A stretch of DNA of 14,934 nt, taken from NCBI GenBank assembly GCA_003511465.1, contig DOID01000059.1, forward strand, positions 4,190-19,123, written 5' to 3'. The first letter of the stretch is position 1, and every line of letters starts with the position of its first letter. Source of the stretch: Bacillota bacterium (GTDB lineage: Bacteria > Bacillota > UBA4882 > UBA10575). A program made the position numbers and the translations under genes. The notes under the pieces were generated by a model, which saw only the letters and a list, made by a program, of their open reading frames with translations, was not told the origin of the DNA and made no database searches. Below are positions 1-8,300 of the stretch, piece by piece.

Positions 1-731
1 AAGGGGAAATTGGTTGTCCGGTAGATTTCTTTAAAACCAACCTTCTCTAACAAGTTATGCAGTGAGTCAAAAGTGAAATAATTTGTGTGATCCGGCAAAC
101 AGACCCAATGGGCTTCTTCATTGTAATTTTCTACATAAGCCATCTGGCCTTCACTAAAATCATTCGGAACCGCGATCCGAATGATGCCCCCGGGAACCAT
201 AACCTTATAAAGTTTTTTTAGAACTGAAATTGGGTCTGTAATGTGTTCTAAAACAAACTGTAGATTAACAAAAGATATCTCTCTTATATTTGTCGATTTT
301 ATGTCCTCAACCGGACATTCAAAGACTTGTAGAGTGAATAGTCTTAAGAAATTTGCCGCATCTTGACTCGGTTCCAAGGCAAAAACTTCCCAATCTCGGT
401 CTTGAAAAAACCGTACCAGTAAGTTGTTACCACAACCTACATCAACCATTCTTTGTACTTTTGTCTCTTTAAGGTTTTTTACCCGTTCAAAGATTTCATT
501 GTATCTATAGTCACGACTAATTTGTTCTAATCTCTTTTTAATATACTCCTCTGTAACCTGTCCATAAGGAAAGGGTTTGACCTCTGTGTAGTATTTTTCT
601 CGGTAAAACATCTCAAGTCCAAAAGTTGAGGAAATAGGATAAACATGTTTAAATCCACACGTTTGGCAGTAGATTATTTTGTAGCCTTTTATATGCCATT
701 CTTGATTATACAAGTGTTTTTGAACATCCAT
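1..731 (-). CDS. Class I SAM-dependent methyltransferase, 3' end cut by window edge
   Basis: The frame is open from an ATG at 731 to the window edge, giving 243 complete codons, so the C-terminus is missing. It is a Methyltransf_23-like SAM methyltransferase. The SAM-binding loop VDVGCGNN is at residues 96-103, an acidic strand end ALEPS at 118-122, and the post-motif FVLEHITDP at 159-167; LPDHTNYFTFDSL near 212-224 is typical of glycan and small-molecule methyltransferases of this type. Near the N-terminus, YCQTCGF (21-27) matches the second half of the two-CxxC zinc ribbon often found in these enzymes. The first CxxC pair is absent, and an in-frame stop lies ten codons before the ATG, so this is the real N-terminus. 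GGAG six bases before the ATG is a good Shine-Dalgarno site. The gene starts 62 bases after the upstream glycosyltransferase stop. It probably methylates a sugar of the cluster's glycan; the acceptor is unknown. Confidence 0.85.
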   Translation of the reverse strand, partial: MDVQKHLYNQEWHIKGYKIIYCQTCGFKHVYPISSTFGLEMFYREKYYTEVKPFPYGQVTEEYIKKRLEQISRDYRYNEIFERVKNLKETKVQRMVDVGCGNNLLVRFFQDRDWEVFALEPSQDAANFLRLFTLQVFECPVEDIKSTNIREISFVNLQFVLEHITDPISVLKKLYKVMVPGGIIRIAVPNDFSEGQMAYVENYNEEAHWVCLPDHTNYFTFDSLHNLLEKVGFKEIYRTTNFP

Positions 732-793
732 CACTATCTCCGTTAAAATTGTTATTTAGCGAAATTACCAAATAAATAATAGTTCTATCACTT

Positions 794-1939
794 TCAGTCT
801 TTATCTGAAACCTTGAGTTTTAGTTCATCATACAATTGGAATATTCGATCGAAGTTTTTACTGCGATTAAAGTTTTCCACTACCCATCGATACGCTTGTT
901 CAGTTTTAGTAATATATAATCCTTTATTTTTATAAAACAATTCGATTGCTTCCGCTAGCTTTCTACTATCTCGTGGCGGTACCATTATCCCATTTAGTCC
1001 GTTTCTAACAATTTCTCGATTACCCTGAGCATCAGTTGTTAAAACCGGTATTTTAAGGTACATTGCTTCAACAAGCGTAACAGGTAAGCCTTCAGAAAGC
1101 GATGGTAATACAAATAAATCAAACTTCATCATATATTTGAACGGGTTTGTAGAATATCCTACAAATTTAATTACATCTTCTAATCCTAATTCTTTAGTCC
1201 TTTGCCGAAGGCTTTCTCGTTCAGGGCCCTCGCCAACTAAAATCACCTGTAAATTATTAAGTAGCCTTACGGGAAGAGTAGCTACTGCTTCAATCAGATA
1301 TTTTATCCCTTTTCGTTCAGACAGATCCGCAACAGTACCAATACATAATTTCTTATCATCTATTACATTTCCAGTTTCTTCATCGCCAGTTATTCCATCA
1401 ATCCTTGAAAAATCGCAACCATTATAAATAGGATAGATAAGTTCTTTTTTAACTCCTTCTTTAATCAAAAAGTCGGCAACATCGTAAGAAACAGCATGAA
1501 CCGCATTCATATTATTTAAGAACATAACATCTTGTAATTTCATCCAAGAGGACTTTTGTGGACTCCAAGCGTGTACTGTTGAAAGATGAGGTAAAAAATG
1601 TCCATAGGCTGTTTTTGAACTTAACATCGCCGCATACCCTGGTATGGCGGCATGAGAATGGATCAAATCAAATTTCTCTCTTTGAAATAGTTTGGTCATC
1701 CTCTCTGTCGATAAACATACTCGGTTAAAGTCGCGAGTGAACAAATCTTCTACTAAAACTACAGGAATACCCCTATCTTCCGCTTCCTGGATTAAAGGTA
1801 TCTGACTTTCATATTGATCGTATTTTTCTGTAGCTGCAATTACGGCTTTATGACCACGCATAATCGCTTCTCTTGCAAGGTCTAATAACGCTCGGCCAGC
1901 ACCAAAATGTAAGAAAGTTATAGCGTAAAATATCTTCAT
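794..1939 (-). CDS. GT4-family glycosyltransferase
   Basis: A 381-residue GT-B fold retaining glycosyltransferase that would transfer a sugar from a nucleotide-sugar donor to a cytoplasmic, probably lipid-linked, acceptor. The N-terminal domain contains HFGAGRALLDLA near residues 11-22 and DLIHSHAAIPG near 91-101. The C-terminal GT1/GT4 domain has ADLSERKGIKYLIEA near 204-218, VGEGPERESL near 235-244, and the donor-site E-x7-E motif SEGLPVTLVEA with glutamates near 283 and 291. The frame could also open at a GTG at 1948, but that codon lies inside the Shine-Dalgarno sequence AGGGTGGG. The ATG at 1939 has correct spacing and begins with the usual MKIFY strand, so it is chosen. It lacks the shared Rossmann module of the other three glycosyltransferases here, and its composition is less AT-rich than the block upstream. 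The sugar specificity cannot be told from sequence. Confidence 0.88.
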   Translation of the reverse strand: MKIFYAITFLHFGAGRALLDLAREAIMRGHKAVIAATEKYDQYESQIPLIQEAEDRGIPVVLVEDLFTRDFNRVCLSTERMTKLFQREKFDLIHSHAAIPGYAAMLSSKTAYGHFLPHLSTVHAWSPQKSSWMKLQDVMFLNNMNAVHAVSYDVADFLIKEGVKKELIYPIYNGCDFSRIDGITGDEETGNVIDDKKLCIGTVADLSERKGIKYLIEAVATLPVRLLNNLQVILVGEGPERESLRQRTKELGLEDVIKFVGYSTNPFKYMMKFDLFVLPSLSEGLPVTLVEAMYLKIPVLTTDAQGNREIVRNGLNGIMVPPRDSRKLAEAIELFYKNKGLYITKTEQAYRWVVENFNRSKNFDRIFQLYDELKLKVSDKD

Positions 1940-1943
1940 AATA

Positions 1944-1951
1944 CCCACCCT
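1944..1951 (-). promoter_or_regulatory. Shine-Dalgarno site deciding the GT4 start
   Basis: AGGGTGGG on the minus strand lies 4 bases before the ATG at 1939, and its AGGG core lies 8 bases before it. The competing in-frame GTG at 1948 is part of this same sequence, so it could not use it. This supports the start at 1939. Confidence 0.6.
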
Positions 1952-2030
1952 AAAAAATTCAATTCCTTTTTAAAAACATTGACAAATCTTTCACCCTAGA
2001 AATAAGTGGTTCAAACTCGGCATATTGCTT

Positions 2031-2324
2031 TTATATAGAATTGGCAAAAATATTGATTGTAAAATCTTTGCCCTTTTTATAACCAAGCTCTTCAAGTTTC
2101 CTTTCTATTTCATCTATAAATGTAGAGCCAATAAAAATAAACGGTGTAATTTGAAATTTAACTTTTTCTATATCCTCTGGAAAACTAATTGGTAAATTAA
2201 AATATTGTTTACTCCATTTAACCGGATTACTATCTATAAAACCATTAACCTCAATACCTGCTTTTTGTAGTACTTTAAATGTATACTTACCCCCATTCCC
2301 TGTTCCCCAAATAAAAACAGGACG
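2031..2324 (-). other. Shared Rossmann-like module, copy in the GT2 protein (C-terminal)
   Basis: Residues about 241-337 of the GT2 protein. It has a glycine loop (WGTGNGGK), an acidic turn with D-S-N-x-x-K-W, an I-S-F-P-E-D segment, a strand FIFIGS, and a closing DEIERKLEELGY helix. It aligns by eye, in the same element order, with modules at 4439-4723, 8301-8573 and 10344-10613. It is the most divergent copy with the 4439-4723 one. It resembles the small NAD/CoA-binding-like domains at the N-terminus of CapD/PglF and PglD proteins; the bound ligand is not known. Confidence 0.7.
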
Positions 2325-3044
2325 TTGCTTAATATCATCAATATTTATATGGAAATCTATAGCTTCATAACGTGCCATTACTTTTCTGGTTAATAGGAAA
2401 ATTTTTTCGTTATATTGATCCGTAAGAGATTTAGAATGACGTCTGTAAAAATATAGATTTTTGTGTAAGGGCTTCAATGTAAAATATCTAAAAGCCCTTA
2501 ACCAAAAATCATAATCTTCCACAAGAAATAAACCTTCATCAAAACCCTTTAAACATTTGTATACTTTCGACTGATACATAAAGCAAGCACTTATACAGCT
2601 GCGATATTTTAAAATATCGGGTTCTTCAACAATTTGGTTTTTAATTATCAAACCTTTTTCATCAATAATAGAATAATCTGTATAAACTACATTAACTTCA
2701 GGATTTTTCTGCATAAAGATTAGCATTTCTTCAATTGCCGCCGGATGATAAAGATTATCATCTGAAGTCCATGTAAAATATTCACCAATCGCAATTTTAA
2801 ACCCTGTATTTAGTGCTGCTGGAAGTTTTCTATTTTCTTTATGACAAATACTTTTCACCCTTGTATCTTTCTTTAGATATTCATAAATTATTTCTGGAGT
2901 ATTATCTGTTGAACAGTCATCCACAATTATCAATTCTATATTTTGATATGTTTGATTTAAGCAACTCTTTATCGACTCGCTCAAATACTGCGCTCCATTG
3001 TATACAGGTAATACAATAGTAACTAAAGGCGTGTTAAATATCAA
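2031..3044 (-). CDS. GT2-family glycosyltransferase with C-terminal Rossmann-like module
   Basis: A 337-residue inverting GT-A glycosyltransferase. Residues 7-47 hold the nucleotide-binding start, TIVLPVYNGAQYL then IIVDDCSTDNT with the DD at 42-43. The metal-binding DxD-like motif is TSDDN at 93-97, and LVEDYDFWLR at 174-183 carries the usual ED-x-x-W region with the likely catalytic base. After about residue 240 comes a separate domain, IWGTGNGGKYTF at 245-256 then GFIDSNPVKW at 268-277, which recurs in three other proteins of this cluster. The start is a TTG with GGAGG eight bases upstream; the nearby ATG in the wecC stop region runs into a stop within five codons. It begins 3 bases after the wecC stop, so the two are probably translationally coupled. 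The transferred sugar is unknown. Confidence 0.88.
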   Translation of the reverse strand: MIFNTPLVTIVLPVYNGAQYLSESIKSCLNQTYQNIELIIVDDCSTDNTPEIIYEYLKKDTRVKSICHKENRKLPAALNTGFKIAIGEYFTWTSDDNLYHPAAIEEMLIFMQKNPEVNVVYTDYSIIDEKGLIIKNQIVEEPDILKYRSCISACFMYQSKVYKCLKGFDEGLFLVEDYDFWLRAFRYFTLKPLHKNLYFYRRHSKSLTDQYNEKIFLLTRKVMARYEAIDFHINIDDIKQRPVFIWGTGNGGKYTFKVLQKAGIEVNGFIDSNPVKWSKQYFNLPISFPEDIEKVKFQITPFIFIGSTFIDEIERKLEELGYKKGKDFTINIFANSI

Positions 3045-3047
3045 AAC

Positions 3048-4343
3048 TCATTCCTCCACCTCTTCACCCAAATTCCTATTCCCTTTTCCCAGTAATATAT
3101 ATTTAAAACCCAATTTCCGCAAAATATTAGCCTCATAAAAGTTTCGTGTATCGAAAATAATCGGAGTTCTCATCAGCTCCACAATTCGCTCAAATTGTAG
3201 ATTCTTAAATTCTCGATGATTAACGGCTAAGAGGAGAAGATCGCTGCTTTCAACCGCCTTATATAAATCTTTTTCTAAATACGGATGAGATTTGATATGC
3301 GGATCTACTAATACGATCTTGAATTTGTTTTGGACCAAAATGTCAATTATTTTTAATATAGGACTCTCTCTAATATCATCAATGTCTGGCTTATAGGTAG
3401 CTCCTAATATCGTAATTTTAGGTAGAGCCGAAACCTGCTTTAACGCTTCTTTAATTTTCTCTACTACATACTCAGGCATAGAATCATTAATCTTACGACC
3501 TAGGCCAATAATTTTCGCGACCTCCGGAACCCTCTCAATAATAAAAAATGGATCAACTGTAAGGCAATGGCCTCCTACTCCCGGTCCCGGTTGATGAAGA
3601 TTTACCCTTGGATGTTTATTGCAAAGTTCGGTAACCTCCCAAACATTAATTTTCATTTGATCACAAATTCTAGCTACTTCATTTGCTAAGGCAATATTAA
3701 CATCACGATATGTGTTTTCCATTAGTTTACACATTTCAGCGGTTGTCGCATTGGTCAGAAAAATATTACCTCGAACGAATGTTTTATATAGTTCTTTTAC
3801 CAACTCTCCTGATTTTTTATTAATCCCACCAATAATACGATTGTTTTCAACTAATTCCATTAGAATACGCCCGGGTAATACCCTTTCTGGACAATGAGCT
3901 ACATATAGCTCATCCCCGATAACCAAACCTGATTTAGATAGAATCGGAATCAATAATTCATTTATGGTACCAACAGGAGAGGTTGACTCAAGAATTATAA
4001 TATTCCCTTTACGTAAAAAAGGGATAATAGATTCTGTTGCGGATATAACATAAGACATATCGGCAGTTTTATTTGGCTTTATAGGAGTAGGTACAGCAAT
4101 AATAAAAATATCAGCATAATTAGGTTTAGTGTTACCAATTAAATTACCAGATGTCACAGCCGCCTGAACCATAATATCAAGATAGGGCTCTTCTATAATG
4201 ATTTTACCTTGGTTAAGTGCCTCCACAACTTTATTATTCACATCTACCCCAATTATTTCGTACCCATGGGTGGCAAACATAGCGGCAGTAGGAAGACCAA
4301 TATAGCCAAGCCCTAAGACACATATTTTCTTTTTTTGTTTCAA
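3048..4343 (-). CDS. wecC: UDP-N-acetyl-D-mannosamine dehydrogenase
   Basis: A nucleotide-sugar dehydrogenase of about 431 residues that oxidises UDP-ManNAc to UDP-ManNAcA with two NAD+. Positions below are counted from the GTG at 4352; subtract 3 for the chosen start. The NAD-binding loop GLGYIG is at 14-19. ESTSPVGT is at 122-129, CPERVLPGR at 154-162, and the central-domain helix has K209, N213 and D217. The catalytic cysteine C263 is in GPGVGGHCLTVDPFF. The stretch KHPRVNLHQPGPGVGGHC is the WecC version of this site rather than the UDP-glucose or TviB version. I choose the TTG at 4343 because AGGTGA sits five bases before it, whereas the in-frame GTG at 4352 lies inside that ribosome site. 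No UDP-GlcNAc 2-epimerase (WecB) is in the window. Related dehydrogenases can act on UDP-GlcNAc or UDP-GalNAc, so substrate is likely but not proven. Confidence 0.92.
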   Translation of the reverse strand: MKQKKKICVLGLGYIGLPTAAMFATHGYEIIGVDVNNKVVEALNQGKIIIEEPYLDIMVQAAVTSGNLIGNTKPNYADIFIIAVPTPIKPNKTADMSYVISATESIIPFLRKGNIIILESTSPVGTINELLIPILSKSGLVIGDELYVAHCPERVLPGRILMELVENNRIIGGINKKSGELVKELYKTFVRGNIFLTNATTAEMCKLMENTYRDVNIALANEVARICDQMKINVWEVTELCNKHPRVNLHQPGPGVGGHCLTVDPFFIIERVPEVAKIIGLGRKINDSMPEYVVEKIKEALKQVSALPKITILGATYKPDIDDIRESPILKIIDILVQNKFKIVLVDPHIKSHPYLEKDLYKAVESSDLLLLAVNHREFKNLQFERIVELMRTPIIFDTRNFYEANILRKLGFKYILLGKGNRNLGEEVEE

Positions 4344-4348
4344 GAATG

Positions 4349-4354
4349 TCACCT
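4349..4354 (-). promoter_or_regulatory. Shine-Dalgarno site deciding the wecC start
   Basis: AGGTGA on the minus strand is followed by a five-base spacer and a TTG at 4343. The alternative in-frame GTG (4352-4350) is embedded in this site. The site begins just after the TAG stop of the preceding gene (4358-4360), so translation is probably coupled. Confidence 0.6.
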
Positions 4355-4357
4355 CGT

Positions 4358-6553
4358 CTAAAAATCGTGTGTATTAACATATTCTGTATCAAGAGGGTAT
4401 TGACAAACATATAATTCAATAAATATGTCTTTCCGGAACTTTTCGTTTGCTAGATAAATTGGATAAATTATAGTATTATAACATTTGTTTTCTAGATCTT
4501 TATATATTTCTTCTTCATGAGCTAAGGATGAAATAATTATAAAACCTGGTTTTAATTTGTTTATATCCTCGGGAGAAAATACTTTTAGATTAAACAGAAC
4601 CTTGCCCTGTTTATTTTTATCTTGATCAACTAAACCGATAATATTAAATTGCAAATTAGAAATTAGATTTAACAGACGTTCTGTATGCTCTCCAGCCCCA
4701 TAAATTAAAACCTCCGCATTTCTATTTATCTTCTTTAAAATTAAATTTTTAAATCCTGGATAATCAGATGAAAATGTTTCTTCCATGACTCTCTGGTTAA
4801 ATATTCTTATTTTCTCTTCTATTACATCTTTATCTAAACCATCATTTACAAAGATATCTTTTTTAATACTCACATGCGTTTTATAGTCTTTAGTAAAACA
4901 GATGATTTCAGATTTAATATCAGTATGGTTATCTTTATTATTATCCCTTATTGAAACGTAACTAAATCTATCAGTAGAATATATCTTTAGATTTCCGAAT
5001 AAAGGTTCTTTATTATGGAAAATATCAGTTAAAACATTCGTATCCTTAACAAGATCCTTTTTTATAACAAAAGCATTTCTATTAATACCTTTTACATAGA
5101 TATTCTCATGCCCTTGATTATATAAGCTAAGCAAATTAACTTCAAGATTATATTCATAATAAGAACTTTTCTCTACAACATCCGCATCTGTATAATTAAA
5201 AGCATGTATTAAATCCATCAAATAGTATGGGGCATAATAATCTTTTTCATTAAAAAGAGCAACATAGGAATATTTACATGCCTTATAAATTGCTTGTTTT
5301 AAAGTCTGTTCATTTTTATACCTTATGATTGATATATCTTTTCTTGAATACTCACCAATATCAATTTGTTTGTTTGCTATAGCTATCAATTCTTTATGTT
5401 TGAACTTCTGTGCCTTATAACAATTTAATATGTTTTTAAAGCCTAATTCATTATTAATATAGGCGACAACTGATACTCCTTTCCCCTGGGTAATTTTATG
5501 TTCTAATCCAATTTTGCCCAAAATACTATTTAACCGATGCTTATATAAATGTTTTTCATTAACTTCGCGGATTCCCAACAAACTAATTCCTTCACTAATT
5601 TCTTTACTATTTAATAGGATTGATAAAACATCTCTGGTTTCTTCTTCCGAAAAAACAATAGGAATTATTTCCTTGAAATAATTATATATTCCCTCAGAAT
5701 ATGTAGTTATTACATTTGCTCCTGAAGCTAACATTTCAAAAACTCGGCGCGAGAACATTGTCGGGCTTTTTTTTACAGTATTCACGTTTAAAAATACCTT
5801 ATAGAGCTTATATGCTTTCACCATATCTTTATAGTCTAGGCTACCTACTATATTAGTTCTACATTCCTCCGGAAATTTGAAATTTAAATTATTATCTTTT
5901 TGATAGTTTCTATCGTATATATGCAAATTATAAGCTAGAGATGGTTGTAATAACATTTTTAATTCAATTTGCCTCTTTATATATCTGGTACCATACCATG
6001 TACCGGCAAACGCAACGTTTTCTTTTTTATTATAATTTGAATTTATAGGATTATGGATAGCTGGTTGAGCAGCAAATGGTAAAACATAAACTCTTTTATG
6101 TTTTAGATCTTGATAATAACGTTGAATAGAATTTAAATCAGTAGTAAAAACAAAATCGAACAGTTTAGCTGCATAAATAAACTTTAGATAATTAGGGGGA
6201 TCTTCTTTGTTCCAAAAAACTGTAGGAATGTTTTTTTGATGGCAATAATTAATTATTCTTTTAATCTTACAATCACCCTTATTTTCAATGTTAATTAACT
6301 GGTCTTTCCAAGTATGGTCTAAACCTTCCCAAGCAGATTCAACCAATAGAAAATCTGGATCAAATAGATCTAGCGAATCCTCCCAAGAATCGTAAGGTAG
6401 ATATTTTAAAGTACATTCGTATTTAAAGCAATCATAACTAAACCTATCCATAATACAAGCTACTTTTAGATTAGGATTGTTTATTCTCTCCAAATTCGTT
6501 TTATTACTTGTTTCTATTTTGCTTATGATCTCATCTTTACTAAGATACCCCAT
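4358..6553 (-). CDS. CgeB-like glycosyltransferase fused to a degenerate GT-A domain and Rossmann-like module
   Basis: A 731-residue three-part protein. Residues about 30-350 resemble CgeB/DUF3880 GT-B glycosyltransferases: DPDFLLVESAWEG at 65-77, FWNKEDPPNY at 113-122, AFAGTWYGTRY at 181-191, and the donor-site region FSRRVFEMLASGANVI at 267-282. Residues about 358-560 look like a GT2-type GT-A domain (VSVVAYINNELGFKNILNCY, then KELIAIANK). Where such domains usually have an acidic DDDDYY metal site, this one reads FNEKDYYAPYYL (434-445), so metal-dependent catalysis by this half is doubtful. Residues about 611-705 are the shared module (LIYGAG, LVDQDKNKQGK, VFSPEDI), followed by a tail of about 25 residues. 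The ATG at 6553 is preceded by a GAGGTGAAGG-type ribosome site overlapping the previous stop. The gene is strongly AT-rich. Donor and acceptor are unknown. Confidence 0.82.
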   Translation of the reverse strand: MGYLSKDEIISKIETSNKTNLERINNPNLKVACIMDRFSYDCFKYECTLKYLPYDSWEDSLDLFDPDFLLVESAWEGLDHTWKDQLINIENKGDCKIKRIINYCHQKNIPTVFWNKEDPPNYLKFIYAAKLFDFVFTTDLNSIQRYYQDLKHKRVYVLPFAAQPAIHNPINSNYNKKENVAFAGTWYGTRYIKRQIELKMLLQPSLAYNLHIYDRNYQKDNNLNFKFPEECRTNIVGSLDYKDMVKAYKLYKVFLNVNTVKKSPTMFSRRVFEMLASGANVITTYSEGIYNYFKEIIPIVFSEEETRDVLSILLNSKEISEGISLLGIREVNEKHLYKHRLNSILGKIGLEHKITQGKGVSVVAYINNELGFKNILNCYKAQKFKHKELIAIANKQIDIGEYSRKDISIIRYKNEQTLKQAIYKACKYSYVALFNEKDYYAPYYLMDLIHAFNYTDADVVEKSSYYEYNLEVNLLSLYNQGHENIYVKGINRNAFVIKKDLVKDTNVLTDIFHNKEPLFGNLKIYSTDRFSYVSIRDNNKDNHTDIKSEIICFTKDYKTHVSIKKDIFVNDGLDKDVIEEKIRIFNQRVMEETFSSDYPGFKNLILKKINRNAEVLIYGAGEHTERLLNLISNLQFNIIGLVDQDKNKQGKVLFNLKVFSPEDINKLKPGFIIISSLAHEEEIYKDLENKCYNTIIYPIYLANEKFRKDIFIELYVCQYPLDTEYVNTHDF
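4439..4723 (-). other. Shared Rossmann-like module, copy in the CgeB-like protein (near C-terminus)
   Basis: Residues about 611-705. The pattern is EVLIYGAGEHTERLL, then GLVDQDKNKQGK, VFSPEDINKL, FIIISS and EEEIYKDL. The D-x-D-K-x-K-x-G-K turn is nearly identical to those in the GT4 (8301-8573) and FkbM (10344-10613) copies. Confidence 0.72.
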
Positions 6554-6562
6554 GCCTTCACC

Positions 6563-8235
6563 TCATAAATCGCAGCTTCTCAATTGTATTATTGTTTCTA
6601 TTTCTAAATTACTTCCATCTATTTCAATGATCACAGTTTTTGTGGGAATAGGTTCTTGTATCCCTAGAAAATGCCATCCCAAAACACGCGGTTCTTCTTG
6701 TCCCTTAACAAAGCTTATTTTGCAAATAGTATTGGGTTCCAAAATTACTTTGCAGATCTGCTGGCCATTTTTGAAAATGTCAATTTTATTATTATCTATT
6801 ACTGGTTCAAGATCTGATGCTAAATGCCATAAAAACTTATAATTATGGAAACTACCCGATTCAATTGAATCTGTTATTTCTACTACATTAGTGCGCTTTT
6901 TATATACCAATTCTCTTATATGTTTTACACCATTATACCGAGTATTAATACCTGAAACATAGCAAACATCTTTATTTATTAAATGTTCGCGAATTCTAGT
7001 CCCTTTTGTACACGATTCACCACTATAGGGAGGTAATCCCTTATCATCAACAATTAAAGTATTATGTGAAAAGGAAGAATAACCATATTTGGTAAACGGA
7101 TTATCATAGTCATATCCATTTGGACCCGAATCAATAAATAAATCTCCATTTGAATAAATAAAAACGCTTAAATCATCTGCATGTTTGTGACTTAATGAAT
7201 GATAAGCAGCATTAAATAAAATATATGTTCCCCGCTCCCCCAGAGCCCAACTGTTTCTAAATATAGCATAACCTGCCTCAGGAAAAACTATGTCTTTGAC
7301 TTTTGGCATTGTTCCTCTGGAACCGTTAGTTATTGCATATTTATAGTAAGGATTATTAGGCCAAGTCTCCCCTTTAGGAGTTGTTTTAGCAAAAGTATCG
7401 CCGATAGTAGGAAGTTTACCATCTGGTTTAATAATGTTAATCCCAAATATGGACATTTTATTGTGTAAAGAAGATAAATAACCAAAAATTGATCATTGCT
7501 GCTAATGAAATACTCTTTCATCTTTCCCATTTCCTGGGCCATCGCTATATGATAAGAAGGCGAATGTTCTAGATGTACTCCCTCTTTATTTATTGCATAA
7601 TCCAAATAGTTTTTTATTCTTTCTTTCGCTCTATTATAATAAACCTTACTTATACGCAATTCAGCAAAATATGTGCAAAAGACTAACAAACTAATATCCT
7701 GAAATAGACCATGATTATGTTTATCTGTATAAAACGAATCACTATATAATAATTCGGCATGTTTTCGAATATGTTCAAGTAAATTAACCAGGTCATTCTC
7801 TGTTCCTACTTTTCTTGCTACATCAAAGAGTAAAATCCAAATTATTAATCTCATTGCTGTTCCATGGTCATGCCAAGACATAGAATTCATTGGCTTATTA
7901 ATTGGGTTATTTAATATCCAGTTGCCAATAATCTCTAAAGCACATATGATATACTTTGGATTATTTGATTCTTGAAATGCATTGATTAAATCCACCAAAA
8001 ACACATGCGAATGAAGCTGTAATAAAAAAGATCTGGAAAAGCGTTTTTCGTCCCAATTAATCCCATTTGGGTAGTGTACTTCTCCAAAATGGGGAAAAGA
8101 AAAAACTCCTCTCAACATATTATCTGCGGCAGAAGTATAGTCTCGATTAAATATCTTATATTGACATACTAAAGGAGATAATTGTTCCGATATTAACTCT
8201 GTTTTTTTAGTTAAATACCTATTAACTAATGCCAA
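6563..8235 (-). pseudogene. Heparinase II/III-family polysaccharide lyase, split by a one-base frameshift
   Basis: Two overlapping frames together make one lyase of about 556 residues. The upstream frame (8235 to 7330) has the helical toroid domain: FPHFGEVHYPNGINWDE near 48-63, SWHDHGTAMRLIIW near 120-133, the NHG of DKHNHGLFQD (N174, H175), and the HSPSYH motif (224-229) with the likely catalytic Tyr and His. After about residue 250 it turns to nonsense. The downstream frame (to 6563) continues with YLSSLHNKMSIF, KPDGKLPTIGDT, the beta-sheet domain, the His motif HSLSHKHADD and FSHNTLIVDD. The break falls at the five-A run 7484-7488 on the plus strand; one extra base there restores a continuous family-like protein. 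The start is TTG at 8235 with GGGGG upstream. Such enzymes cleave uronate-containing polysaccharides by beta-elimination. It is either a recent pseudogene or a sequencing error; the downstream part is otherwise intact. Confidence 0.82.
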
Positions 8236-8241
8236 AACAAT

Positions 8242-8296
8242 AAAGCCCCCTATTATTATCGTATTTTATACTTATCCCTTTAATATAGTAGGCTTT
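8242..8296 (-). promoter_or_regulatory. Possible stem that would cover the lyase ribosome site
   Basis: On the minus-strand RNA, AAAGCC (8296-8291) can pair with GGCUUU (8247-8242), and CUAU (8288-8285) with AUAG (8253-8250). Between the two helices lie a G-U pair and one mismatch. The second arm contains the GGGGG ribosome site of the lyase gene, and the hairpin is followed by a U-rich stretch. The loop is long (about 31 bases) and the stem short, so this is only a suggestion of translational control or attenuation. Confidence 0.25.
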
Positions 8297-8300
8297 TTCA

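Noticed and set aside
1949..2030. Promoter-like TTGTCA, 17 bases, TTGAAT on the minus strand before the GT4 gene
   Set aside because: The second -10 position is T rather than the nearly invariant A, the region is very AT-rich, and the gene order fits one long operon. Chance is likely.
4234..4419. Short minus-strand frame across the start of wecC
   Set aside because: It overlaps the conserved NAD-binding start of wecC in another frame and has no recognisable protein features.
7470..7500. Programmed -1 frameshifting in the lyase gene
   Set aside because: The heptamer would be A TTT TTG, which does not allow good re-pairing of both tRNAs, and I see no clear stimulatory stem just downstream. 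Mutation or sequencing error is simpler.
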